Shown here: positions 7,840 to 15,175 of the stretch, one piece after another | Layout: each line of letters begins with the position of its first letter | Position numbering within the stretch: position 1 is the stretch's first letter | Assembly: GCA_964510235.1 (NCBI GenBank) | Contig: CAZEBF010000012.1 | Coordinates: 1 to 26,455 of the forward strand | Direction: 5' to 3' | Length of the DNA stretch: 26,455 nucleotides | Source: CAYUUR01 sp964510235 | Lineage (GTDB): Bacteria > Patescibacteriota > Saccharimonadia > Saccharimonadales > CAYUUR01 | Made by a program: the position numbers and the translations under genes | The notes under the pieces: model-generated | Database searches by the model: none | The model's input: the letters and a program-made list of their open reading frames with translations, nothing else | Told to the model about the DNA's origin: nothing

Positions 7840-7859
7840 TTTAAATTGTTAACCCGCTT

Positions 7860-7868
7860 AGTATAGCA
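7860..7868 (-). promoter_or_regulatory. Extended -10 promoter of the metK riboswitch transcript
   Basis: On the minus strand TGCTATACT gives an extended -10 element directly upstream of the riboswitch, 11 nt or more after the stop codon of the PheRS-like gene. No good -35 box is visible, which is normal for an extended -10. The same TGCTATACT occurs before the gene at 24991. Confidence 0.65.
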
Positions 7869-7879
7869 TATGCATTCTT

Positions 7880-9001
7880 CTAGAGGTAGCCGGCAGTGCC
7901 GTGGTTGATTTTTGGGTATATTTGGGCATAGATTCTGTTGGCTTCTGCGTTTGTGAGTGAACGTTCTAGGTGCCGTAATGTAATGCGCACCAATGCATTC
8001 TTTTGGTCTGGGTTGATGCCCAGTCGGACGCGTACTATTTCTGGCAGAGACTGGTAGCTGGTTTCACTAAGAATCTCTACTTCCTCAAGCGCATCAACGT
8101 GCGTCCCCAGTGCATCACGGATGTCTGAACTAATGTCTTCTTCTACGTATGTATTCGGTACTGAATACGACAAATCGCGCCGAATAGCTGGTTGCATTGA
8201 CACCTCAACATATGGTTCGAGGTCTTTCATTTGCGCAGCAATCTTTGGATTAGTTGAGCGTAGGTAGCGAATATCAGGAATAGATTTTAGCGTCATAACT
8301 AAACGATCTAGGCCAATGCCTGAGGCCCAGCCAGAATAGACTGTTGGGTCAAGTCCAGCGTTTGCCAAGATCTGATCATTAATCAGCCCGCACTCTAGTA
8401 TCTCGATATCACGCTCGTCCTTCACGGCATTCACTTCCATGCCTTCTTTGGTGTAGGGATGTGGCATGTCGACAATACGCAGCCTCCAGCCGGGTGCAGC
8501 TACTTCTGCTACACCTTCGACCACAGTACGCAGATCCTGCCTGACCAGTTGCGTGTTTTTACAGATACGCCAAATACCCAGCATTTGGATAGCTGCCAGG
8601 TGTTTTTTGTCGGTCACATCGCGGCGATAGACAACAGCCGGCGTCAGGATTACTACATCATCCCAGTCGTTACGCTTGGCCAGATCTCGCAGAATGCCAG
8701 GGATATGAGCCGTGTCGTGCGTCCGCAGTATGTGCGTTTGGTCCACATAGTGCGTATAGGTGGATGAACGACTTATGTTATCTTTGTCTATTAGCAAGTT
8801 GTCGTAGTTATCTTCTATTGTCACAATTGGGCTACCACGATACACCACTATCTCACTGTTTGGATGTGTTGCACGAATGTACGCTTCGATTTTTTGGTAC
8901 AACAATTTAACCGCATGCGGCTCCGCAGCTTGAGTTAAATCTGGAATCGCTAAATAGTGATCCAGCTGTTTCTGTGTAATGGGTTTTATATACATTTTCA
9001 T
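7880..9001 (-). CDS. Single-chain phenylalanyl-tRNA synthetase-like protein (PheS core plus FDX-ACB domain)
   Basis: 373 residues. The class II synthetase core (1-~262) is of PheRS alpha type: LLRTH-like ILRTH (91-95), motif 2 around VYRRD (124-128), and motif 3 GIGLDRLVM followed by IPDIRYL. The C-terminal ~100 residues are an FDX-ACB tRNA-binding domain (AIRRDLS near 272, HLERSLTNAEAN near 344), which bacteria normally carry on PheT. This layout equals mitochondrial PheRS, a monomer. The pocket motif FHQxEG is replaced by IQMLG (138-142), and FPFT by HPYT (181-184), so amino-acid specificity is uncertain. ATG 9001 has GGAG 9 nt upstream. A Phe-rich leader ORF and terminator lie upstream, which argues for control by phenylalanyl-tRNA. 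It could be the main PheRS, a paralogue, or an enzyme for another amino acid. Confidence 0.82.
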   Translation of the reverse strand: MKMYIKPITQKQLDHYLAIPDLTQAAEPHAVKLLYQKIEAYIRATHPNSEIVVYRGSPIVTIEDNYDNLLIDKDNISRSSTYTHYVDQTHILRTHDTAHIPGILRDLAKRNDWDDVVILTPAVVYRRDVTDKKHLAAIQMLGIWRICKNTQLVRQDLRTVVEGVAEVAAPGWRLRIVDMPHPYTKEGMEVNAVKDERDIEILECGLINDQILANAGLDPTVYSGWASGIGLDRLVMTLKSIPDIRYLRSTNPKIAAQMKDLEPYVEVSMQPAIRRDLSYSVPNTYVEEDISSDIRDALGTHVDALEEVEILSETSYQSLPEIVRVRLGINPDQKNALVRITLRHLERSLTNAEANRIYAQIYPKINHGTAGYL

Positions 9002-9029
9002 TAGATTTTCTCCGTAAAGTTTTCAATTA

Positions 9030-9056
9030 AAAAACGACCGCTGTTCTGGCGGTCGC
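9030..9056 (-). terminator. Attenuator terminator between the leader ORF and the PheRS-like gene
   Basis: On the minus strand CGACCGC (9056-9050) pairs with GCGGTCG (9042-9036) around a 7-nt loop and is followed by TTTTTT. It lies after the leader stop codon and before the PheRS-like start. GGCGG inside the leader codons for Pro-Ala-Ala can pair with CCGCC spanning the left stem and loop, giving a possible antiterminator. Confidence 0.88.
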
Positions 9057-9078
9057 TCTTGTTATTGTTTTAGGTCGT

Positions 9079-9195
9079 TTAGTACGTTCGAGGAGTGGCC
9101 GCCGGCATAAAGTCAGCAAAGAAAAAGTCAGCAGCACGAACAGCACCTTCAATGGCGCCTAACTGATTAACAGAGATAATTCGTGTCTGAATCAT
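9079..9195 (-). CDS. Phe-rich leader peptide of the PheRS-like operon
   Basis: A 38-codon ORF found by reading the minus strand. It starts MIQTRIISVNQLGAIEG and ends AADFFFADFMPAATPRTY. Three consecutive Phe codons and a fourth three codons later stand shortly before the stop and the terminator. The ATG is 6 nt after a consensus -10 box, so translation probably starts at the mRNA 5' end. The arrangement parallels the pheM/pheST leader of E. coli. A stall at the Phe codons would leave the GGCGG in the next codons free to pair with the terminator's left arm, so low charged tRNA-Phe would allow read-through. A stable function of the peptide itself is not needed. Confidence 0.8.
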   Translation of the reverse strand: MIQTRIISVNQLGAIEGAVRAADFFFADFMPAATPRTY

Positions 9196-9201
9196 AGCAG
9201 A

Positions 9202-9230
9202 ATAATAGCACTTTATTAATCTTATGTCAA
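9202..9230 (-). promoter_or_regulatory. Consensus sigma-70-type promoter of the PheRS-like operon
   Basis: On the minus strand TTGACA (9230-9225), a 17-nt spacer, and TATTAT (9207-9202), with the leader ATG only 6 nt further. It is the clearest promoter in the window. It begins 10 nt after the stop of the RND permease gene. Confidence 0.9.
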
Positions 9231-9240
9231 TAACTGTACT

Positions 9241-11961
9241 CTACTCTTTAGTTTGTTTACGACGCGCCCAGCGCTGAGAGGCGCGACTGCGAACAGCTTC
9301 GAGCGCTAGGTAGTAATACGGGAATGAAATGAGGACCAAGACTGCGCTAGCGGTCAGACCACCAATCAGAGTAATAGCTAGACTCTCCCAGAACGGATCA
9401 CTCAACGCCAACGGTACAAGTGCAAGAATACTTGTTAAGCTAGTGGTCAAAAGTGGACGCGTACGCTCGGTAACTGCTTCGGCCATAGCTTGTCGCGGTG
9501 ATAAACCACGGCGACGGGCTTGGTTGGCATAATCAGTTAACAGTATTGAGTTGTTGACCGAAATACCAATCAGGGCAAAGAACGCCACCATCACAAAGAA
9601 GCTCAATGGATTATTAGTAAGTAGTAACGCCACTGCTACTCCGAAGAAGCTAAATGGTACCGCGATAAGAATAAGTATTGGCTGGAAAAACGATTTGAAC
9701 TGCAGAGCTAATAACACAAACATCATGATGACCAGGATTGGTAATGCAATCAGCACCGACTCGAAAGATTCTTGATTATCTGACTCACTACCAAAGTCAA
9801 AGGCAATGGCGGAAGCTTCTAAGCCGTTGAAATTTGCTGAATCGCTCATAAACTCATCTTGGACCAGTTGTTGTGCCGCTTGAACCAGTGCAGATGTATC
9901 GCTCGCATCAAACGCCGCACTTACCTGCACTGTTCGCTCACCGTTAAGACGCGTGATGGTGGCTTGCTCACCGTTATAAATCACCTCACTGACTTTTGCA
10001 GTTGTGCCGTTATCTCGCGTTATTACTCGACCATTCAGGAAGGCAGCTAGCTTCTGAGCGACAACTTCAGCTTGCTGAGGATTGGTGGCATCTATCTGGA
10101 CTTTGAACGGGAATTCTTCTTTTGGTGGGCCAGCACTTTGTTGGTTAACGACAATTCGAGCGCCTTCAATAGTAATCGCGTTTTCGATATCTTGAGCAAT
10201 TTGATCAGCAGTGCGTTCGCGTTCTTTATATGAAGTCAGTGATAAGTTAGCCCGAGCCGAGCGGTTGTTTGATAGACCGAGGTAGGTAATCTTTTCTAAG
10301 TCACTACTAGCTTGCTCTACAATGATTTTGTTGGCATCTGCCGTGATAGCTTCTGCTTGAGCTAGCGATAGTCCTGGCGCAAAGCTGTATTCAACCGACA
10401 GCGTATCAGAGTCTTTAGCGTTCGGGAAAATATCAAACTTTAGCTGCCCGAACACTGGTCCAGTTGCCATGATGAATGCCAGACTTATCGCAACTGCAGT
10501 TAATCCATAACCGATCTTTCTACGCCGCGTATTTGCACGCATGATCAGATGGGAGATGCCATAGGCAAGCTTGTCTGCGCCACGACGGATAAGGCCAAAC
10601 GGGTTCGATTTGTGGGTAGTTTTGGGGGCTGAACCCAGGAACCAACGCGAGACAAACGGAATAAAGAACAACGAGACTACCAGCGACATAGCCAAGCTAA
10701 TAATGATAGTAATTGGCAAGACACGAATGAACTCACCCAGGATGCCACCAATAAATAGTAGCGGCGCAAAACCAAGCATTGTCGTGAACGTACCTGCAGC
10801 ACTTGCTAATGCTACTTTCTTAGTTGCAACCTTGATTGCTTCAGGCAACGGCTTTTTTGCCCGCCGCTGACGGTCGATTGCTTCAATCATAATAATGGTG
10901 TCATCAACAATCAGACCCAGACACAACACCAGGCCGAATAAACTAATCGTGTTGAGCGTAATACCAGATGCAAATAAAATGCCGATTGTCGCGGTCAGCG
11001 TCACGAGCATTCCTAGAGCGGCTAGAGCACCGGCTCTGACACCAATAAACACCAGACTTACAAGGATAACTATGAGCAAACCTTCAAACAAGTTGGTCTG
11101 CAACGAGCCCACTTGCTGCTTGATAGTTGGTGCAAAACCAGCTGCGTTTGCGACAGTAATGCCAGAAAACTCACCTGAACTATTGACCTCTGCAACTGCT
11201 GCATTAACGCTATCTTCAAAAGCAATTACATCTTCACCGTCACGAGCAGTTATACCAATAACCGTGCTTTCAATTACTTCGATGCTGCTATCCTTACGTT
11301 CACCAAACCAGTCAAATGAAACTTGTTCTTCTGCAGGTTGACCAGTTACAGGATTGGTACCAGTTTTTATCTGTTCAACGGCTTCTACCGTAATGGCTTC
11401 CGGTATTGTGTCTCGCAGTTTATCTGCAATGGCGCGTGCGTTCTGGTTGCGTTCACCAACTGTTTGGTCTTGGCTGCTGACGGCCACGAGGACGTCGTAT
11501 TTGTTATTAAAGCGCGTAGCATCGATAGCTTGGAACGTTAATTGAGCTTGTTCAGGTAGTTCTTTCTTTACTTCACTAAGTCGAGTTTCCACCCGGGCTG
11601 ATCCTTCAGCCGATGAAAGTGTTTCATCATATTCGACCACAACAGTGAGCTGATTGTCGGTAGCAGTGGTTGTGGTACCAATGACTCCATCAACATCTTT
11701 AATGGCGGCAACTATCGGCTGCGATAGCTGTTGGTCAACAACTGACTTATCATTAACGAGGTAGAGGCCATTCACTACACTGACAGGCACATTTACAGCC
11801 GGGAAACCCTGTCGCTGCATAAAGACGGTGTATGACAATAGTCCAAAGACAAATAGCGAAATCCAAAAGGCTGCACTAATAAAAACGTGCTTATACAAAA
11901 ACAAGCTCAATCGAGTGATACGTGAGTCTTTAGTCGCCTTAACGGATTTTTTTGTACGCAT
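9241..11961 (-). CDS. RND-superfamily efflux permease
   Basis: 906 residues, shorter than AcrB (about 1,050). The layout is typical of RND: N-terminal membrane segment (~28-48), a large extracytoplasmic loop (~50-290), a membrane block (~292-445), a second loop (~510-735) and a final membrane block (~738-895). The proton-relay motif GLIVDDTIIMIE gives D353 and D354. The partner lysine of AcrB helix 10 (in AKN) is replaced by VNN near 802-804, as in RND branches other than HAE1. This suggests a modified relay. No membrane-fusion protein or TolC-like gene is next to it, so it may act alone as a cytoplasmic-membrane exporter. Substrate unknown. The -10 box TATACT lies 9 nt before the ATG and no Shine-Dalgarno is visible. 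Confidence 0.9.
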   Translation of the reverse strand: MRTKKSVKATKDSRITRLSLFLYKHVFISAAFWISLFVFGLLSYTVFMQRQGFPAVNVPVSVVNGLYLVNDKSVVDQQLSQPIVAAIKDVDGVIGTTTTATDNQLTVVVEYDETLSSAEGSARVETRLSEVKKELPEQAQLTFQAIDATRFNNKYDVLVAVSSQDQTVGERNQNARAIADKLRDTIPEAITVEAVEQIKTGTNPVTGQPAEEQVSFDWFGERKDSSIEVIESTVIGITARDGEDVIAFEDSVNAAVAEVNSSGEFSGITVANAAGFAPTIKQQVGSLQTNLFEGLLIVILVSLVFIGVRAGALAALGMLVTLTATIGILFASGITLNTISLFGLVLCLGLIVDDTIIMIEAIDRQRRAKKPLPEAIKVATKKVALASAAGTFTTMLGFAPLLFIGGILGEFIRVLPITIIISLAMSLVVSLFFIPFVSRWFLGSAPKTTHKSNPFGLIRRGADKLAYGISHLIMRANTRRRKIGYGLTAVAISLAFIMATGPVFGQLKFDIFPNAKDSDTLSVEYSFAPGLSLAQAEAITADANKIIVEQASSDLEKITYLGLSNNRSARANLSLTSYKERERTADQIAQDIENAITIEGARIVVNQQSAGPPKEEFPFKVQIDATNPQQAEVVAQKLAAFLNGRVITRDNGTTAKVSEVIYNGEQATITRLNGERTVQVSAAFDASDTSALVQAAQQLVQDEFMSDSANFNGLEASAIAFDFGSESDNQESFESVLIALPILVIMMFVLLALQFKSFFQPILILIAVPFSFFGVAVALLLTNNPLSFFVMVAFFALIGISVNNSILLTDYANQARRRGLSPRQAMAEAVTERTRPLLTTSLTSILALVPLALSDPFWESLAITLIGGLTASAVLVLISFPYYYLALEAVRSRASQRWARRKQTKE

Positions 11962-11970
11962 GCAAGAGTA

Positions 11971-12010
11971 AGTATAACAGCAATTAGCAGTCTCAATGCA
12001 AGACTGCTAA
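11971..12010 (-). promoter_or_regulatory. RND promoter with a 27-bp perfect palindrome (possible operator)
   Basis: TATACT (11976-11971 on the minus strand) serves the RND gene. Just upstream, TTAGCAGTCT and AGACTGCTAA (11984-11993 and 12001-12010) form perfect 10-bp arms around 7 nt, covering the place where the -35 box should be. No T-run follows on either strand, so it is a weak fit for a terminator of the small gene at 12039 and a good fit for a repressor site. Confidence 0.5.
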
Positions 12011-12038
12011 CTAATTATTTGTTGTTGTTTTTACTGTT

Positions 12039-12230
12039 TTACACGCCTAGGTTCGAAAGCACCTCGTACAGTAGGTAGGCTGGCCAGACGCACGCCTTAA
12101 GAAAAGCCAAGATGACCTCCCAAAAACCTTGCGCTTGGTTTACAAAATACACCAGTGCACCGACCCAGGCGGTAAAGAGCACCCAGCCAGTTGGCCCGTT
12201 CTCGTGAATTACTTTTGTTTTATTTGCCAT
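12039..12230 (-). CDS. Small conserved-looking membrane protein
   Basis: 63 residues beginning MANKTKVIHENGPTGW. Two hydrophobic stretches (about 15-31 and 38-58) are separated by a short loop, VNQAQGFWEV. ATG 12230 is preceded by AGGAGG at 8 nt, which strongly supports that this short frame is translated. No function is known to me. The small size, Trp/Phe-rich helices and lack of charged residues in the membrane segments suggest a structural or regulatory membrane role. It stands alone between the RND gene and the divergent PafA/Dop-family gene. Confidence 0.8.
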   Translation of the reverse strand: MANKTKVIHENGPTGWVLFTAWVGALVYFVNQAQGFWEVILAFLKACVWPAYLLYEVLSNLGV

Positions 12231-12322
12231 AGTTATATCCTCCTATTAACAAGTATACGCCTGCGCTCAAATTGTGCATATGCTTGCATTGTCGTGCATT
12301 TACTTAGAAAATGTTGTGAAGC

Positions 12323-13780
12323 ATGAGTGAGTTTACATTACCTCCAATTATTTACGGCATCGAAACTGAGTACACCGGCACCATTGGTTTCCGTTATGAC
12401 GATACCAGTGAGCTCGTGGGGGCCTGTCACGGCCCAAAACAACAACGTGAGGTGCCATTGGTTAGTAACAGTTCTTTTGAAAATATTGATGATGGGGCCT
12501 ACGTAACTGCACTCGAAGAACAAGGCATAACAAGAAGTGAACGAAACGAGATGCTGAGCAATGGCGGACGATTCTATATAGATCACAGTGGAGCTGAATA
12601 CTGCACCCCAGAGACCACAAGCGCAGAAGAAGTTGTTCATCGTACATTCGATGGCGACAGGCTTGTGCTTGGCGTATTGGCTAGTCTAAGAGAGGAAGGT
12701 CATATTATAAGTTCGCAACTCAACCGTAAATCTGTTGACCACAGCGGTAGCTCTAGAGGGATTCATCATAATCATGCAATCACTTACATTCCTGATTGTG
12801 ACACTTACTGGAAACGGAATGATGTCGTCGACGCTCATGTTTCTATAGAGATTTCAAAGGCAGTGATAGCCGGAGCGGGTGGCCTCCTCGTTGATAGCGA
12901 AGACGGCACAACAAAATACTATCACTCGCCCCGTCTCGCAATTAGTAACAGGCTATTCGGAGATGATCCCATTGGTCAGCGCGGCTTACTGCGGTATGGA
13001 CTTTCACCAGATGTTGGCTGCTCGCGCTACGAGTCGATATGTAATGATGCCCTGAACTCACCATGGGCGCTCAGAGCGAGTCTAGTTTTAGTTAACGCGA
13101 CCACCCGTCTTGTCGCTGCAGACATGCACCACAATATTCCTAAAATTGTTAGACCTATGCTTGCAGCAAGAAGTGTCGGGCAATATGGAAACAATTGTCA
13201 TATCCTTGTCAATAACGGTCAGGATGAGTACCAGAAGCCTGCTGATGTTCTTGAAGAAATTGCAATGCAGCTAATTAGTGCACATGATACTCATGACATA
13301 CTCGATCAAGAAATGAGGCAAGTACTTGAGGAAGTTATTGAAGTAGTACATATGCAAAAAAGTGACCCGACTACAGTTGCACCTGTCGTAGAAGCTGTAC
13401 AACGCAAGTTATTCATAGATAAAATCTTGGGTGAAGCAGTAGACTACGATTCTGTTGCTAGCTGTCGGCGTGATTTTCTGTGGGACATGATTGGAGATGG
13501 TGCGGCCCAAAGACTTCGTGAAGATAAAAAAATTGGCTGGCTTGGTTTTTCTAAACCGTTCAGCGTAGTCGACAGAAAAAAACGCTTAGTCAATCCGCCT
13601 AAAGACACGCGTGCACGTATTCGTGCAAATATTCTGACAAACCCCGATAAGCAAAGCGAATATGCGGTCACGAATTGGAGTACTATAGTGCACGCAGGGC
13701 GAGTGTACGAACTTGCACCACTTAGCACCCACGTCAAAGATGCGATACTAGTTCCAATTGTCACTCCCAAAGATGAATAG
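12323..13780 (+). CDS. PafA/Dop-family (Pup ligase/depupylase) carboxylate-amine ligase-like protein
   Basis: 485 residues with the glutamine-synthetase-type fold of Pup ligase PafA and depupylase Dop. GIETEYT (12-18) is the nucleotide/metal motif. NGGRFYIDHSGAEYCTPE (~80-97) matches the 'NGARlY.DhaHPEY.tpE' segment with the catalytic Asp at about 87. GSSRGIHHNHAI (~142-153) corresponds to 'GxSYGcHENYl', but Glu is replaced by His. RYESICNDALNSPWALRASL matches 'RLHVIvGDaN.SE.a'. DH..AEY and TPE are nearer to Dop than PafA. No Pup (small protein ending GGE/GGQ), proteasome or ARC/Mpa ATPase gene is seen in the window. It may act on another substrate. No clear Shine-Dalgarno precedes ATG 12323. 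Confidence 0.78.
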   Translation: MSEFTLPPIIYGIETEYTGTIGFRYDDTSELVGACHGPKQQREVPLVSNSSFENIDDGAYVTALEEQGITRSERNEMLSNGGRFYIDHSGAEYCTPETTSAEEVVHRTFDGDRLVLGVLASLREEGHIISSQLNRKSVDHSGSSRGIHHNHAITYIPDCDTYWKRNDVVDAHVSIEISKAVIAGAGGLLVDSEDGTTKYYHSPRLAISNRLFGDDPIGQRGLLRYGLSPDVGCSRYESICNDALNSPWALRASLVLVNATTRLVAADMHHNIPKIVRPMLAARSVGQYGNNCHILVNNGQDEYQKPADVLEEIAMQLISAHDTHDILDQEMRQVLEEVIEVVHMQKSDPTTVAPVVEAVQRKLFIDKILGEAVDYDSVASCRRDFLWDMIGDGAAQRLREDKKIGWLGFSKPFSVVDRKKRLVNPPKDTRARIRANILTNPDKQSEYAVTNWSTIVHAGRVYELAPLSTHVKDAILVPIVTPKDE

Positions 13781-13836
13781 TAGCCAGCGCAGGGCGGACG
13801 CACCAGCAGTAGTGATTTTGATGGTGGAAGCAAGAC

Positions 13837-14484
13837 TTATGCGATCTGGTCATCGGATCGCAGATCTTTGGTCATAGCTCGAGCTCGACCGAGCTCGATC
13901 TGGCCAGGGTACACATCTGCAAATGCCTTAAAGAATTCTTCACGTTCATCTTCAGTAGAATCACCGGATATCTCGCCGACTGGCACAGCTGGGCTTCTTC
14001 CAGTGTAGAAATCGGTCCTATCACAATCAGGCGTGCCCAGCTCATCATAAGCTGCATCGAAGCACTTACTCCGCTCCCACAATAAGTAGTCCTGACTTTG
14101 CCTTGACAGATCAAGCACGACTGCTGCACCTTCTTCATTTCTCTTCGGGATCAGACCAACATTCGTTACGTCTAGCGTAAGGTGATTAGCAAAAGTCCCG
14201 ATCCCTCGATACATACGTTGATGCACAGCACCGACCAGCAGCCCGCCGAAGCGACGGTCGCGCTTCCAGTCACCACCTTGAATAATTGATACTTCCATCC
14301 AGTCTCGACGTTCAAATCTGCTCGCAAGTGGACCAGCACGTTCAAGGACAGCTTCAAATTGTATCCTGCTGTGTTTTAGCAATGGTCGTTTGATCAGTGA
14401 AATGCTGTCTCTAACGGTCAAGTCTGCGGCTGGAGCTTCACCGTTTAGACCTTCACGCGTAAAATCTTGTCTTTTAAATCGCAT
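13837..14484 (-). CDS. Protein of unknown function, coupled to the gene at 14487
   Basis: 215 residues starting MRFKRQDFTREG. I chose ATG 14484 over GTG 14490 because GGAGG stands 7 nt before the ATG but directly against the GTG. The upstream gene's TGA ends 2 nt before, so the two are translationally coupled. No membrane segment or signal peptide is present. It is rich in Arg/Asp/Glu. HLTLDVTNVGL resembles one half of a 2H phosphoesterase motif, but no second H-x-T/S is present. It converges on the PafA/Dop-family gene with 56 nt between. Function not recognised. Confidence 0.75.
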   Translation of the reverse strand: MRFKRQDFTREGLNGEAPAADLTVRDSISLIKRPLLKHSRIQFEAVLERAGPLASRFERRDWMEVSIIQGGDWKRDRRFGGLLVGAVHQRMYRGIGTFANHLTLDVTNVGLIPKRNEEGAAVVLDLSRQSQDYLLWERSKCFDAAYDELGTPDCDRTDFYTGRSPAVPVGEISGDSTEDEREEFFKAFADVYPGQIELGRARAMTKDLRSDDQIA

Positions 14485-14486
14485 GG

Positions 14487-15089
14487 TCACCCCTCCATCC
14501 CTGGGTGGTGCCAGTATGTCTCTTCGTGTTCAGTCGCGCTGATTTGCTCTATCCGAAGCTGACGGACACCGTTGACCACGCCCAGCATAAAGCCAACACC
14601 GCGTGTCAGCGGGTCCCAGTCTGTTGGCGCACGCAACAGATCATCGCCCCATTCACGCATCACATGATCATATGCCACAGCGTGCTGATAACCCAAAAAA
14701 GTGAACTGTTCCATGCCCCTACCATTTGTGTCAGCCGTCGCTAGGACTGTACTCCGACCAAACTCTGCCAGCTCATTAACAAGCGACCGGGTTGGAGCAG
14801 TGTGTTTGAGTACAAACGCAACCATGCCAGCTCCCCGTCTAAATGCACGACTTATCTCATCTTGTTTAGCCGGGTGGACGTACTTGCCTTCCAGCAAGCT
14901 CCCGACAGCATTGCTTGCTGCCGTTGCTAGCCCGTCATCGCCTGGCACATCAAGATGCGCCATAATGAAGGTTTTAACGGTATCATGGCGGGCTGCTTCT
15001 CTTTGCAGTAACTGCCGCGGTGCTTGCGCATCAGCTATCTGGCTGAGTTGCGCCAGATGCAATTCTTGGTGTGGAGGTAGTGTTGACAT
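14487..15089 (-). CDS. Protein of unknown function, first gene of a coupled pair
   Basis: 200 residues starting MSTLPPHQELHLAQ. I prefer ATG 15089 to the in-frame ATG 15110, because a CATAAT -10 box with TTGGTT 17 nt upstream lies at 15097-15125, between these codons and beyond. Helix-rich, Ala/Leu/Glu/Gln-rich N-terminal half. No membrane segment. Possible motifs: GRGMEQFTFLGYQHAVAYDHV and GVGFMLGVVNGVRQLRI. Its stop is 2 nt before the start of the 215-residue gene, so both products are probably needed together. Function not recognised. Confidence 0.75.
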   Translation of the reverse strand: MSTLPPHQELHLAQLSQIADAQAPRQLLQREAARHDTVKTFIMAHLDVPGDDGLATAASNAVGSLLEGKYVHPAKQDEISRAFRRGAGMVAFVLKHTAPTRSLVNELAEFGRSTVLATADTNGRGMEQFTFLGYQHAVAYDHVMREWGDDLLRAPTDWDPLTRGVGFMLGVVNGVRQLRIEQISATEHEETYWHHPGMEG

Positions 15090-15096
15090 AGCGAAC

Positions 15097-15125
15097 ATTA
15101 TGCCACTCAATTAGCGGCAAACCAA
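15097..15125 (-). promoter_or_regulatory. Promoter of the 15089-13837 gene pair
   Basis: On the minus strand TTGGTT (15125-15120), a 17-nt spacer and CATAAT (15102-15097), with ATG 15089 following after 7 nt. It is a fair match to a sigma-70-type promoter and again points to a leaderless message. Confidence 0.55.
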
Positions 15126-15175
15126 AAGCGTTACAACTGCTGCTGACTTAACGCACACTGGGTGTATACCGAGGG

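Noticed and set aside
9002..9195. T-box riboswitch in front of the PheRS-like gene
   Set aside because: No T-box core sequence or long structured leader. The short ORF with Phe codons and the terminator explain the region better.
10895..11341. Plus-strand frame of 148 codons opposite the RND gene
   Set aside because: Shadow frame with low-complexity Ser/Thr/Ala content. The RND frame is strongly supported by motifs.
11984..12010. Intrinsic terminator of the small membrane protein gene
   Set aside because: The stem is strong, but no T-run follows on either strand. An operator role fits better, though termination cannot be fully excluded.
13837..14484. 2H phosphoesterase (2'-5' RNA ligase-like)
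   Set aside because: Only one H-x-T/S-like motif is present and the second is missing.
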